Assembly (NCBI RefSeq): GCF_011038975.1
Contig: NZ_JAAKEC010000020.1
Span: 1 to 54,764, forward strand
Source: Adlercreutzia sp. ZJ176
Lineage (GTDB): Bacteria > Actinomycetota > Coriobacteriia > Coriobacteriales > Eggerthellaceae
Length of the DNA: 54,764 nt
Direction: 5' to 3'
In this document: in pieces, positions 7,951 to 16,714 of the stretch
Layout: each line of letters begins with the position of its first letter
Position numbering within the stretch: position 1 is the first letter of the stretch
Translations under genes and position numbers: made by a program
The notes under the pieces: model-generated
What the model was told of the DNA's origin: nothing
Databases searched by the model: none
What the model saw: only the letters and a program-made list of their open reading frames with translations

Positions 7951-8610
7951 ATGGGAAACAGGGCAGTCATCACAACGCCGAAGAAGGATCTGGCGCTCTA
8001 CCTGCACTGGAATGGCGGGCTCGACACGGTGGAGCCGCTGCTCAAGTACTGCGAGCTTCAGGGGTACCGCCCGCCGAGCTACGACAGCTACGGATGGGCA
8101 CGGATGGCGCAGGTCATGGGCAACTTCTTCGGTGGCTCCTTAAGCGTGGGCATCGACCGGTTCGACCGACTCGGCGACCAGGGAGACAACGGCGTCTACG
8201 TCATTGACGGCTGGAAGATCGTCGGCCGCATCGAAGAGGAGCTCGACGGCGACTACAATGTCACGGGCTGGCATGAGTTCCCTGAGTCCCGCGAGCAGCA
8301 CGAACACGACTTCGACGACATGCTGCGAAGCTTCGATAAGGCCATGCCCCCCAAGCTCAGGCTCGGCTCCTTCCTCGATTCCGTCGAGGTGCCCGTATCC
8401 GACATCCGCGTCGGCGATCTCGTGTTCATGCGTGATTTCGAGTCCGCGTGGAAGGTATACCCCGTCGTCGGCTTCGGCGAGGGCGTGCGCAACGGATCTG
8501 ATGTGACTGGCGTCCCCTACGTCGCGCGCTACGACCACGACGGCGACTACTCCTGGAACTGCAACAACTACGTTCAGGGAGACACTGCCTACATTATGCC
8601 GCGCAAGTAA
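7951..8610 (+). CDS. Conserved ICE/phage protein of unknown function (MGNRAVIT family, copy 2)
   Basis: This 219-residue paralogue of the 6139-6846 product has the same MGNRAVITTP opening, LHWNGGLDTVEPLLKYC, YGWARMAQVMGNFFGG and DNGVYVIDGW blocks. It also shares the C-terminal DYSWNCNNYVQGD segment. Conservation is strongest in residues 1-85 and at the C-terminus; the middle has diverged. ATG 7951 follows GGAGGTCATC, identical to the leader end of copy 1. The retained pair suggests either neofunctionalisation or antigenic or target diversification. Function unknown. Confidence 0.8.
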   Translation: MGNRAVITTPKKDLALYLHWNGGLDTVEPLLKYCELQGYRPPSYDSYGWARMAQVMGNFFGGSLSVGIDRFDRLGDQGDNGVYVIDGWKIVGRIEEELDGDYNVTGWHEFPESREQHEHDFDDMLRSFDKAMPPKLRLGSFLDSVEVPVSDIRVGDLVFMRDFESAWKVYPVVGFGEGVRNGSDVTGVPYVARYDHDGDYSWNCNNYVQGDTAYIMPRK

Positions 8611-8619
8611 GTCTCCATG

Positions 8620-8652
8620 GGAGCTGCCGGCCCCATGCGGGCTGGCAGCTCC
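8620..8652 (+). terminator. Hairpin after copy 2
   Basis: GGAGCTGCC and GGCAGCTCC form a 9-bp stem ten bases after the stop codon. It is followed by only a weak T/C run, so it is either a weak terminator or an RNA-stabilising hairpin. Confidence 0.45.
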
Positions 8653-8689
8653 TTCCCCGAAAACAACTCCGACAGAAAGGATCACGAAC

Positions 8690-9058
8690 ATGGGATACAG
8701 AAGTGAAGTGAAGATTGCCACGACCCGCAAGGGCTACGATCAGATGTGCGAGTACGTGGATGCCCTCAGCGACGGCCTGGATACGTTTCCCCTCATGGGA
8801 TCTTGCTGCAAGCCAGATTTCTTCGAGGAGCGCGATGGATGCGTGGTCTTCGGCTGGGACTACATCAAGTGGTACGAGGGCCTTCTCGCCGACGTGAGCA
8901 ACGTCGTAGACGCACTCAGCGAGATCGACGAATGCGGGCTTCCCTACGAATTCTGCCGCATTGGTGAGAGCTGGGACGACATCGAGTTTCAGGCGTCTCG
9001 TAACAACGTCGAGCTCACGCTGCATGTCGAGCCGTCGGTTACCATCGAAATCGTGTGA
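8690..9058 (+). CDS. Small acidic phage/ICE-type protein (MGYRSEV family)
   Basis: This is a 122-residue, strongly acidic protein. The opening MGYRSEVKIA, the WDYIKWYEG centre and the FCRIGESWDDIEF segment match, from memory, a family of small phage and plasmid proteins starting MGYRSEV with a similar KWY and RIGE-DD pattern. Their role is not known to me. Acidic DNA-mimic behaviour is conceivable but there is no direct evidence. The ATG follows AAAGGATCACGAAC. It lies 79 bp after the MGNRAVIT copy 2 and could be on the same transcript if the intervening hairpin is read through. Confidence 0.72.
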   Translation: MGYRSEVKIATTRKGYDQMCEYVDALSDGLDTFPLMGSCCKPDFFEERDGCVVFGWDYIKWYEGLLADVSNVVDALSEIDECGLPYEFCRIGESWDDIEFQASRNNVELTLHVEPSVTIEIV

Positions 9059-9382
9059 CCGGATTGTCGAAGGGGCGCGCCTTGCCCGACCGACGTTCTC
9101 CCCCGATACCCTCCTGCGCGCCTCGCCCTTTCCTGCCTTATCACACGCACGCTCGCACGGAACCGCTCGGGCTTTGACAAGGGTCGCGATACTTTTCCCA
9201 TTTCTTTTCATGGAAGAAGCGCCTTCGCAATCCCCTGAAAACAAATGAGAAAACTAGCGCGGCAGGAACCAACCTTCCATGTGCCGCTTCGCTTTCCCCT
9301 TTGCAAAGCACGCGAACCCGTGCGCCCTCCCGTGTCACAAGGCAAGGCAAAGGGTCGAGCCTAAGACAGCCAGGAGGTCATC
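9059..9382. other. Gene-free leader before 9383
   Basis: 324 bp without a credible gene. It ends in AGGAGGTCATC and contains a small GCACG/CGTGC hairpin near 9310. Nothing else is recognisable. Confidence 0.4.
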
Positions 9383-9751
9383 ATGAAAGAAATCATCAAT
9401 AAGTCGAACCAGGCAATAGCAGCGTACCTCAATCGCCGAGGATACGAGATCGTTGAGCAGCCCTGGGAAGCCGACATCGACTCGCGCGTGAGCATTGTTG
9501 CGAAAGACAAAGACGCCCTCGTTTTCACAACCGTCACAGCCTGCAAGGACTCCGATTCGTTCCCAGCAGAGCATCTGAACCAAGAGGAGCTCGAAGGCTT
9601 CGCAATCAAGTGGCTAAAGGACAACCGCAGCCACGCCGATTGCGCCGTTCGCTTCGACCACATCGGACTGCTTATCATGAGTCCGGACAGGGCGTTCATC
9701 AAGCACCACATCAACGTGATGTCTTGCAGCAATATCCCAGGGGAGGAATAA
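9383..9751 (+). CDS. Small protein resembling YraN/UPF0102 nuclease-fold family
   Basis: The 122-residue product has the order AAYLNRRGYEIVEQPW, then SIVAKDKDALVFTTVTA, then a basic stretch. This mimics YraN/UPF0102 proteins (A..YL...G..I, then the D..LVFVEVK strand). The catalytic acidic and lysine residues of that nuclease fold are not clearly present (the usual EVK is replaced by TVT), so it may be an inactive relative. ATG follows AGGAGGTCATC, the same leader end as the two MGNRAVIT genes, suggesting common translational control. Family assignment is tentative. Confidence 0.6.
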   Translation: MKEIINKSNQAIAAYLNRRGYEIVEQPWEADIDSRVSIVAKDKDALVFTTVTACKDSDSFPAEHLNQEELEGFAIKWLKDNRSHADCAVRFDHIGLLIMSPDRAFIKHHINVMSCSNIPGEE

Positions 9752-9860
9752 CAGACCTCCTTTCCTCCTCTTGAGGAGTCCCGCAAGCGTCGCCGGGTCG
9801 ATGGGACTCGGCGGCCTTCGGGGAACAATCGTCGCTCGGAATCACGTGCCAGCACCCAAA

Positions 9861-9900
9861 TACCAAAACCGTACAAAATTGTACGGTTTTGGTATACAAT
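9861..9900. promoter_or_regulatory. 34-bp palindromic operator overlapping a -10-like box
   Basis: TACCAAAACCGTACAA and its exact complement are separated by two bases (9861-9894). The right arm runs into TATACAAT, a good -10-like sequence for + strand transcription towards oriT/mob. The half-site CCGTACAA resembles the dyad upstream of the XRE gene. A repressor site controlling mobilisation genes is the simplest reading. Confidence 0.6.
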
Positions 9901-10218
9901 GAAAATGTAATACAAACCAGACGGCATCTCATTCCACCATCCGGAGATGCGGCGAAGACGCAAGGAACGAGGCGACTCCATGCTCGCATATGAATCTCAA
10001 CACTCTCTCTCCAACACGACGGCTAAGCGCCCAGAACGCAATTCTTGGGATACGTGCCCAACTTGGATGCCATAGGCGCTCAGACGCGAAACCCAGCAAG
10101 TAGCCCATGGCGTATTACATTTTCATTTCATCGCCATGGCACTTGTTCCCCGCAGGCGTTTGAACCGTTATGTCGCCGAGCATTTTTGAGGGCTCGGCTC
10201 CGGAGAGCGCGAGGAATG

Positions 10219-10295
10219 CGGGTGATGAGCCTCAAATCTCGCAGACGACATCCGAGGCTCATCACCCGGCGGGGGAGGCCCCGCGCCCCTGATTG
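10219..10295. other. Candidate origin of transfer (oriT)
   Basis: A perfect 15-bp inverted repeat (CGGGTGATGAGCCTC / complement, 10219-10233 and 10254-10268) with a 20-nt loop is followed directly by a G/C-rich segment (GCGGGGGAGGCCCCGCGCCCC). The mobilisation genes start 30 bp further on. Position, dyad and adjacent GC-rich strand are typical of MOBP-type oriT regions. The nic site was not identified. The rest of the 9752-10325 gap has no gene. Confidence 0.55.
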
Positions 10296-10325
10296 AATAC
10301 ATTCAATGGTTAGGAGAGAAATACC

Positions 10326-10745
10326 ATGGCAACCGACAACAAGACCCACACCTTGAGCTTTCGTCTCGCGGAGGACGATTACCAAAGACTCGCCAAGCGT
10401 TGCCGCGAGGCGGAGCTTTCCCAGTCGAAGTACCTACGCTACCTGATTCGCATACCGATAGTCACCGAAGGTGAGCAGGCCGATGTCGTGCCGTGCATCG
10501 TGCTCGACAAAAAGTCGTTGCGCAGGATATCAAAGGAGCTCACGCGCTGGGGGTATCACTACAACCAAGCCGTGCATGCGATGAACTCCATCAACTACTA
10601 CATCGCGCACGGAAAGGTCACCTCTGACATCCTTGACGGCAAGGCTGAGAGCATCGAGTGCGCGCTTTTAGATGTGAACGACAACGCTCAGCGAATCGTC
10701 TATGAGATCGCCGAACTTCAGGCCAAGCAGCTCGTCGAGGACTGA
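10326..10745 (+). CDS. mobC: MobC-like relaxosome accessory protein
   Basis: This 139-residue protein has an N-terminal ribbon-helix-helix-like segment (LSFRLAEDDYQRLAKRCREA, cut to 20 here) and a following helix with SQSKYLRYLI, as in MobC/plasmid mobilisation relaxosome proteins. The middle (RISKELTRWGYHYNQAVHAMN) matches the GxNLNQ-like helix of this family. It would bind oriT next to it and help the relaxase to nick. The gene ends 2 bp before the relaxase start, so the two are co-translated. Confidence 0.82.
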   Translation: MATDNKTHTLSFRLAEDDYQRLAKRCREAELSQSKYLRYLIRIPIVTEGEQADVVPCIVLDKKSLRRISKELTRWGYHYNQAVHAMNSINYYIAHGKVTSDILDGKAESIECALLDVNDNAQRIVYEIAELQAKQLVED

Positions 10746-10747
10746 CC

Positions 10748-11980
10748 ATGCCCATCTTGAAAGTCATATCCGGGCATGGTAGCACAGGCGGCATCCGCAA
10801 CTACCTTGAGAAGGGCGGCCGTGCCCTGGGGCGTGATTTTTTGAACCTGCCCTTCGAGGAATGGACGGTCGAGGATCGCGATGGCAAGGCGCTTGACGTT
10901 GAATGGGACGCCGAGATGGACGCGACAAGAAGGGCATACGGAACAGACGAGCCGTGGAGAGGGATGCGAGCTCGAACCTTCAAGCACTTCGTCATATCAC
11001 CCGACCCCGATGACGCCATCGATATACAAAAGCTTCGCGAGCTTTCGCAAGCCTGGGCGAAGAAGCACTTCGGCAACCACGAGATAGCCATCGTCTATCA
11101 TGACGACAACGAGGGCCGCATACCGCATGCGCACATCGTCGTGAACAACGTGGACCTCGTGACGGAGCGCAGGCTTCATACCGACCACCCCGAAGACCTC
11201 AACCGCGACCTGCAGGACATGGCGCGAAAGCGAGGGCTAACAGGTCTCTCGAACGTGATGCCCAAGCGCGGTGAGCGCGATCACGATGAGGCGCATCCGC
11301 GGAGCCGCCAGGCCGTGTACTTCGGCCGAGCCGAGCGAGAGCTTTTGCGCGAGGGCAGCTACTCGTGGGTCGGCGACATCCGCGCACGGGTGGCCCTTGC
11401 CAAGAACACGTCGCGCAGCGAAGTCGACTTCATGGAAGCGCTCGGGCATCTTGGCATCGAGGTCTCCGACAACTCGCGAAGCGCCAGGCGCGACGACTGG
11501 ATATTCGCGTTAGCCGACCAACCGACCAGGCGCGTGTCCGGCGAGAGGCTCGGCTACACCTTCGGAAAGCAGATGCTGAAAAGCCGCTTCGAGCGCCAAG
11601 CGTCGTACCAGCCTGAGCCAAGGACGGGCAGAGAGATAAGGCACAGGGCGATCGAGGCGATCGAGCTCAACGACCTGCAAGACTTAAGCCGCCTCTCGGC
11701 TGTGCTCGAAACGTGCGCTAAGTTCGACGTCCGCTACCTTGAGGACTTCAACCGCAGGCTTGCAACTTTGTCCCGACGTGGACACGAGGGCACCGAGGGG
11801 TTCAGGCGGCTTCAGGAAGCACGAGCTTACGTGACGGACAACGGCCTCATGGCAAGGCGTGACCGTTGCAACCCAGCTGAGCCCGTGGCAACCCGAAGGC
11901 GTGGCAACCAGGGTGACACACAACGCCAACGTGCCCAGGAAGCGCAGCGCATGCGCTACCGGGAGAGGGGCGAGAGATGA
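10748..11980 (+). CDS. mobA: MobP-type relaxase / mobilisation nuclease
   Basis: This 410-residue relaxase would nick oriT and pilot the strand through the type IV system. Visible motifs are Tyr19 in GGIRNYLEK (probable catalytic tyrosine region), HFVISPDP at 80-87, and the metal-binding triad YHDDNEGRIPHAHIVVNN (His118, His127, His129). A basic middle region follows (RSRQAVYFGRAERELLREG). The C-terminus is low-complexity and Arg/Gln-rich, without a primase or helicase domain, and the protein is shorter than large plasmid relaxases. The stop overlaps the next start (ATGA). Confidence 0.88.
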   Translation: MPILKVISGHGSTGGIRNYLEKGGRALGRDFLNLPFEEWTVEDRDGKALDVEWDAEMDATRRAYGTDEPWRGMRARTFKHFVISPDPDDAIDIQKLRELSQAWAKKHFGNHEIAIVYHDDNEGRIPHAHIVVNNVDLVTERRLHTDHPEDLNRDLQDMARKRGLTGLSNVMPKRGERDHDEAHPRSRQAVYFGRAERELLREGSYSWVGDIRARVALAKNTSRSEVDFMEALGHLGIEVSDNSRSARRDDWIFALADQPTRRVSGERLGYTFGKQMLKSRFERQASYQPEPRTGREIRHRAIEAIELNDLQDLSRLSAVLETCAKFDVRYLEDFNRRLATLSRRGHEGTEGFRRLQEARAYVTDNGLMARRDRCNPAEPVATRRRGNQGDTQRQRAQEAQRMRYRERGER

Positions 11981-12546
11981 TCGTGAAGATAACCTATGAC
12001 GACAAGCGCCTCGACGTCTTCGACACGTCCACGTTCACATCGGCGCTTCCCTTGGGAAAGCAGAACATGCTCACCAACTTCGAGGTGCGATTTGACGACA
12101 TGGGATTCGACGGACTTTGGCTCACCGCACACAGCTACCGAGCCGACGAAACCTTTAAGAAGGATGCCGCCGAAAACGACGTTCCCGTTGCTAGACGTAC
12201 CAAAGGCTGGCGCTTCTTGCTGGCATCGGCTACAGAGCTTGAGCATGTCGAGCTTGTCGTGGTTGATGGCGAGGTGATCGTGAAGCGCGTGCTCGGGGAG
12301 CTCATCGACCTTCAGAGCTTCGACGAGAAGACCTACGAGTGCATCGGCTCGTCATCGAAGGGCTTGCATGAGCGGATATGCGAGCTGTATTCATATCTGC
12401 AAAAGCTCACCGACGAAGCTGAGCCCTGCGTCCCTGGAGTGCCGAGGAGCGTCGTGTCGAAGCTCGTGGCGACAAAGCTTGCGAGTGAGGCAGAAGAAGA
12501 CGGCAAGGAAGAGGAATGGGGTGATCTCGATGAGGTTGGTTGGTAG
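11977..12546 (+). CDS. Hypothetical protein coupled to the relaxase gene
   Basis: This 189-residue protein starts inside the relaxase stop (ATGA overlap), so translation is coupled. The first half looks like beta strands (VKITYDDKRLDVFDTS, LWLTAHSY), the second half is helical and ends in an acidic stretch (EAEEDGKEEEWGDLDEVGW). No family is recognised. Because of the coupling it probably serves mobilisation or is an early-expressed accessory factor of the incoming strand. Confidence 0.7.
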   Translation: MIVKITYDDKRLDVFDTSTFTSALPLGKQNMLTNFEVRFDDMGFDGLWLTAHSYRADETFKKDAAENDVPVARRTKGWRFLLASATELEHVELVVVDGEVIVKRVLGELIDLQSFDEKTYECIGSSSKGLHERICELYSYLQKLTDEAEPCVPGVPRSVVSKLVATKLASEAEEDGKEEEWGDLDEVGW

Positions 12547-12601
12547 CTTTGTTCGCTGGCTCATCAAGGCAGTTTTCAGGTTTATGTAGGGAGTGATGGA
12601 T

Positions 12602-13288
12602 ATGAAGGGCGTTTTTGATTCGATGAAGAACAGACAGGTGCAAGGCATCTGTATCAGTGTTGCCGTTGCCGTTGTTGCGATCGTGATCCTCATGGTCGTG
12701 CTTGCAACGTGCTCTGCTGGAACAGCTGCAAGCGATGCCGACGCGGGCAAGGTTGTAGCGGCAAATCCTGTCGCGCAAGAGACCAACGAGACCGGTGATA
12801 TGAGGGTTTCAAGCGCGGATGATAGCGCTTGGGCGGCGGCCTCAGATGTTGACACAAGCAGGGAGCCCGCTTCCGAGAGAGCTGAACCGATCGTAGCCGA
12901 AGCACAGTCTGTTTCTCAGGGCACCTCTGCACAGGCAGAAGATGCAGTTCCGTCGTCAGGTGCGAGTGCTCTGGAAAGTGAGGAGAGCCCCACCCCGCCG
13001 CAGCCTCAGAGGAAATGGGTCGAGGATGCCCAGGAGGTTTGGGTCGAGGACAAGGCAGCCTGGATCGAGCAGGTTCCGGTTTACAGCACCAAGGAGGTTT
13101 CGATCTGCAACGTGTGCGGCGCGGATGTCACTGGTAACACATCGGCACATGGCAAGGCACACATGCTTGCCGGAGAAGGATCCGGGCATCACAGCGAGGT
13201 CAAACAGATCGTCACCGGTTACAGCACCGTGAGCCATGCAGCAGAAGGCCACTGGGAAACCAAGGTGGTCGGCGGACATTGGGAGTAA
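12602..13288 (+). CDS. Membrane-anchored protein with zinc-finger-like C-terminus
   Basis: About 229 residues. A single N-terminal membrane segment (VQGICISVAVAVVAIVILMV) is followed by a Ser/Ala/Glu-rich low-complexity stretch of about 100 residues. The C-terminal domain has WVEDAQEVWVEDKAAW repeats, CNVCGAD and HGKAH (CxxC...HxxxH, a possible zinc site), and ends in VVGGHWE. The domain is probably extracytoplasmic. ATG 12602 is chosen because AGGGAG lies 8 nt upstream; ATG 12596 or GTG 12593 are possible. I recall similar W/C/H-rich tails in Coriobacteriia surface proteins, without known function. A terminator follows at 13368. Confidence 0.68.
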   Translation: MKGVFDSMKNRQVQGICISVAVAVVAIVILMVVLATCSAGTAASDADAGKVVAANPVAQETNETGDMRVSSADDSAWAAASDVDTSREPASERAEPIVAEAQSVSQGTSAQAEDAVPSSGASALESEESPTPPQPQRKWVEDAQEVWVEDKAAWIEQVPVYSTKEVSICNVCGADVTGNTSAHGKAHMLAGEGSGHHSEVKQIVTGYSTVSHAAEGHWETKVVGGHWE

Positions 13289-13634
13289 GACTTGCGCTTT
13301 GCAGTGTCCAGCATTTTGCTCTCTTAGAAAGCACCTAGGCGGAACCGCTTTCGCGACTCCGCCCTACAAAACCTCGAAGGTTTTCTTATCTGTCGTTGCA
13401 TACTTCGAACATGACGCTCCGTGATTTGAGGCGGGCGATCTGCCCGTCTGAGGTCAACTTGGGCTTGAATGGCTAGTAACCCGTTTTGGGACCCAGCAAT
13501 CAGGGGGGTGTGGACGTATTCTTGGGTGTACCTAGGTTGCAACCACCGTATGATACTGTCTGCTTTTGACTCCGACGGCTGCGCTTAAGAATATGATGAG
13601 ACTTGTGCCTGCGCTAAGGGGTAGCAACGCTAAA
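13289..13634. other. Intergenic region between convergent mob and EPS operons
   Basis: 346 bp between convergent transcripts. It contains the terminator at 13368-13384 and a GGCGGA/TCCGCC hairpin just before it. The remainder shows nothing recognisable. No terminator for the - strand operon end is obvious other than the symmetric hairpin. Confidence 0.5.
13368..13384 (+). terminator. Intrinsic terminator after 13288
   Basis: AAAACCT, loop CGA, AGGTTTT. The hairpin is symmetric enough to stop transcripts from both directions. It shares loop and layout with the terminator at 4946-4965. Confidence 0.6.
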
Positions 13635-15038
13635 CTACTGATGCTGTTTGTGCATTTGCTTGATGATTATTAGATAGATTGGCAGCGGCAGGTACAGAGC
13701 AAGTGAAACCGCTATTGCCGCCCATGTTGACAACAATTTGAACGCAATGATGAACGCAACCGAATAGACAACAAGATAGAGTGACAGAATGAGTGGTTCA
13801 CGACTCGAAAAGCACTTTGCTAGATGTCGTTCGGAAACAAAGCAGCGCACAACAACCGCTATAACCGAGCCAGCGATAATCGCCTCCAAGGAATGCAACA
13901 TCATTCCACATATACTACCCACTATCGCAATTAGAAGAGAAGCAATATTAATCGACAAGAGAGTTGCTTCTTCACGACGAACCTTAAATAGCGTCGAGCA
14001 GCATATCTCCATCTTGCTGTCAAAGATGCACGTTGGTAGTAACAGAACCAAATAAACCAGACTTTCATAGTACTGCGGCAGCCATAACTCTATGAATGTC
14101 ATTAGGGGGAAAATACAAATCAGGATTACTGGCATAATCACCGACAACGCTCTTTCCCCACTAACGAAGAATACCCTAACAGCTTCTTCGTTGGTCTTAC
14201 GTAAAAAGGGAAAGAAAACCATTGCTGCCTGTATGATAAATGCATTGAAAAAGGCTACGAGAGAAATCGCAAAGGAGTACTGTCCGAAGACATACTGAGG
14301 CCAGAACCACTCAATGAAAAAACGGCCCAAGCCGACAACGAGCATGGAAATTTGCATTGACATCATAAGCTTGAAACCAGCGGCGATACTATTCTTGATA
14401 GCCGGGATTATTCTTTTCAACGATAGCAGCCCCGAAAACAAGATGTCCCTCGCATGAAACACCGAATACGCGCAGGCAACGGCCTCAGCTATTACGTAAG
14501 CAGCTATATACATGAAGTAGTCTTGGCAGTTGCAGAGAACTAGAGAACCGAGCAACAAGAGAAATGAAGCACGTAGGAGTAAGAGTGCTTTCGAAGAAAG
14601 ACGGACCTCATCAATTGCTTGAAACAAAACCCTTAGTGAACCATCGATGTTAAACAGAATTAAATAAGCGCCCAGTAAAATGAACACCAGCCGCCTACCG
14701 CCGCTGAATAGCAACAGCGATCCCAATATGATTATTCCGCCAACAATGGCTTGGAAGAAATACATGTAGACCAGCTGCGATCCGATACTCCGCTTGTTTA
14801 TCTGACTTCTGCTTAGTCCACCGTTTATTAAGTATATTCCATCATGTAAGCCCAAAGTTGAAAACGAAACGTATGAAGCGTAAAGGATAAACAGTTGCCA
14901 AAAGGCAAACTCCTCGACTCCGAGCATCTTCGGAACAATCAAAGACATAACGACGCTTGTTAGCATCGACACAATCTGAACCACATAAGCAAATAAAATA
15001 TTATGTTTTACAGAATTACCCCGAGAATCTTTACCCAT
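13635..15038 (-). CDS. Wzx-type polysaccharide flippase
   Basis: This is a 467-residue polytopic membrane protein with about 12 hydrophobic segments, opening with the flippase signature region ([39 protein letters not shown]). It belongs to the MATE/Wzx-like polysaccharide transporter superfamily and would move lipid-linked repeat units across the membrane. It is the last gene of the operon and overlaps the preceding acyltransferase gene by 8 bp (AATGGGTAA). Base composition is clearly AT-richer than the conjugation genes, a sign of separate origin. Confidence 0.85.
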   Translation of the reverse strand: MGKDSRGNSVKHNILFAYVVQIVSMLTSVVMSLIVPKMLGVEEFAFWQLFILYASYVSFSTLGLHDGIYLINGGLSRSQINKRSIGSQLVYMYFFQAIVGGIIILGSLLLFSGGRRLVFILLGAYLILFNIDGSLRVLFQAIDEVRLSSKALLLLRASFLLLLGSLVLCNCQDYFMYIAAYVIAEAVACAYSVFHARDILFSGLLSLKRIIPAIKNSIAAGFKLMMSMQISMLVVGLGRFFIEWFWPQYVFGQYSFAISLVAFFNAFIIQAAMVFFPFLRKTNEEAVRVFFVSGERALSVIMPVILICIFPLMTFIELWLPQYYESLVYLVLLLPTCIFDSKMEICCSTLFKVRREEATLLSINIASLLIAIVGSICGMMLHSLEAIIAGSVIAVVVRCFVSERHLAKCFSSREPLILSLYLVVYSVAFIIAFKLLSTWAAIAVSLALYLPLPIYLIIIKQMHKQHQ

Positions 15039-15639
15039 TCAAGGATTCCCTGATCAAAAGCGCTTTTTCCTCGTCGATGTCCTCATAGAGAAGCTTAAGG
15101 TTCTTTTTTGCGTAGTCGCGCGTCAATGCTGAAAAATCCACTTCGGATAAGATCTTTATTATTTTTTCGTCGAACCTATATCTCACTAGCTTTGCCGGCA
15201 CCCCGGCGACAATAGCATAGGGAGGGACATCCTTTGTCACCACCGCTCCGGCACAAACAATCGCACCCCTTCCGATATTTACATTAGACAAGATGATTGC
15301 GTCCGTGGCAAGCCAAACGTCGTCACCAACGACGATGCCGCCCTTGCAGGACTGCTTGCCGGGTAAACTCAGTAGTTTTGTCTTGAACGGAAAAGTTGAG
15401 AAGTGAGAAGTAGGATGATCATTGTTGACGATGAATTTTACTCCATGGGCTATAGAGCAGTAGTCTCCTATCAAGACTCCATAGTCATCACCAAACGAAC
15501 TTACATATATTGGGCCATAAGTTCCCTTGCCAACAGTAACAAGATCATGAGGAAATCTATTTTCCTGCCATGTTCCGTTGTGCTGGTTTTTCAGTCTCCA
15601 CTGGATTCGTCTAATCCGTAGTTTAATTGAATCAAGCAT
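15031..15639 (-). CDS. Hexapeptide-repeat O-acyltransferase (CatB/VatD-like)
   Basis: About 202 residues. The left-handed beta-helix pattern is clear: [21 protein letters not shown], then [53 protein letters not shown] (each cut to 20). The NDHP segment supplies the catalytic His typical of xenobiotic/sugar acetyltransferases. It probably acetylates a sugar of the exported polymer. The frame is open up to 15891, but ATG 15639 is preferred: it overlaps the stop of the preceding gene by 8 bp and gives the usual family length. Confidence 0.8.
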   Translation of the reverse strand: MLDSIKLRIRRIQWRLKNQHNGTWQENRFPHDLVTVGKGTYGPIYVSSFGDDYGVLIGDYCSIAHGVKFIVNNDHPTSHFSTFPFKTKLLSLPGKQSCKGGIVVGDDVWLATDAIILSNVNIGRGAIVCAGAVVTKDVPPYAIVAGVPAKLVRYRFDEKIIKILSEVDFSALTRDYAKKNLKLLYEDIDEEKALLIRESLNG

Positions 15640-16714
15640 TTCCACAATAGCCCCACTCTGCAATATTGTCGACGTAAGATTCATAGTATGTTTTGGGGTA
15701 CTCCGATTTAGCATCAGGTCTCTGATGTGGCGAATCCGCCATGGGCAATTCGCAACTCCCATCGACAGATGAGGGGTAAGAGAACCTTTCCAGCCAAGAT
15801 TCAAAACTGTAGTAATCGAGAAGCTCGTCATGTGGTTCCACGTAGGGCGTTTTAATAAAATCAAAGAGTCCGTCTGGGAAACGTTCGTCAATTATGTAGA
15901 CGTTATTGTGATTGTAAAGATTCAGACACCGAACAGAGCGATTGTCGGTAATGAGTTTCTTCCCAAAGAATAGGGCTTCCAGAGTTCGGATCGTCACACC
16001 CTCTTGGTTAGGTTTGGTAATCTCTACGAGTATATCTGACTCTTCGACCTTCAATATGTTCTCGCTGTAGGGAATAGAATCGGAGTAACAGAAATCACTA
16101 CTAGTTACCTCGCTTGATGTCTCATCTTTGACAACATAAAACCTTGTTTCCACCCCAGCTGCAATCAGCGCATTCTCAACTGCCATGATTTTGGCTAGTC
16201 GTCCCTTTTCTAGGCCCATAAAGTAAGCAGAGATCCCCTCCCTGCTCTTGCGAATGCTAGACGACTTGGCCATTGTGCTAAACATACGAGAGTAGAAAGA
16301 TGGGTTGAAATGCATGTTATATTCTCTACATTCACGGGGATCAAACGACCAAAGCTCGCATTCTTTCCTATCAATACCCCATGGATTGGCCGCCTTTTTG
16401 TCGCCTTCTACAGTGTTCCAGTAGTAATAGCAAATTCGACCCGAATAGCCGAGTCTTCTCAGAACTTTATGCAGACACGAAGCCGTCCTTGAGGAATCCA
16501 TAACTATAATTAACGAATAATCCGAAAGCGATTCAACCCAAGACTCCAGAAAGAAACAGGGCATAAACCCAATCCGAGAAAATGCCATCCGTACCGCTTG
16601 CGCAATCTTAGACACCCTTCTGAATATATTGAACATATCGACACTCGGTGGAAGGCATGCCTTGTATCCCGAAAGCATACTTTCGTTATCGAAAGTGATC
16701 ACTAAAGTCTTCAT
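15632..16714 (-). CDS. Glycosyltransferase-like protein
   Basis: This 360-residue protein has the C-terminal hallmark of a group of poorly described capsule/LPS glycosyltransferases: [20 protein letters not shown] followed by [20 protein letters not shown]. The same block ([32 protein letters not shown]) occurs in the product of 22863-23888, so the two are distant paralogues. The N-terminal half is a Rossmann-like segment ([17 protein letters not shown]). It probably adds one sugar of the repeat unit; donor unknown. Start overlaps the preceding gene by 4 bp (ATGA). AT-rich composition like its neighbours. Confidence 0.65.
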   Translation of the reverse strand: MKTLVITFDNESMLSGYKACLPPSVDMFNIFRRVSKIAQAVRMAFSRIGFMPCFFLESWVESLSDYSLIIVMDSSRTASCLHKVLRRLGYSGRICYYYWNTVEGDKKAANPWGIDRKECELWSFDPRECREYNMHFNPSFYSRMFSTMAKSSSIRKSREGISAYFMGLEKGRLAKIMAVENALIAAGVETRFYVVKDETSSEVTSSDFCYSDSIPYSENILKVEESDILVEITKPNQEGVTIRTLEALFFGKKLITDNRSVRCLNLYNHNNVYIIDERFPDGLFDFIKTPYVEPHDELLDYYSFESWLERFSYPSSVDGSCELPMADSPHQRPDAKSEYPKTYYESYVDNIAEWGYCGNA

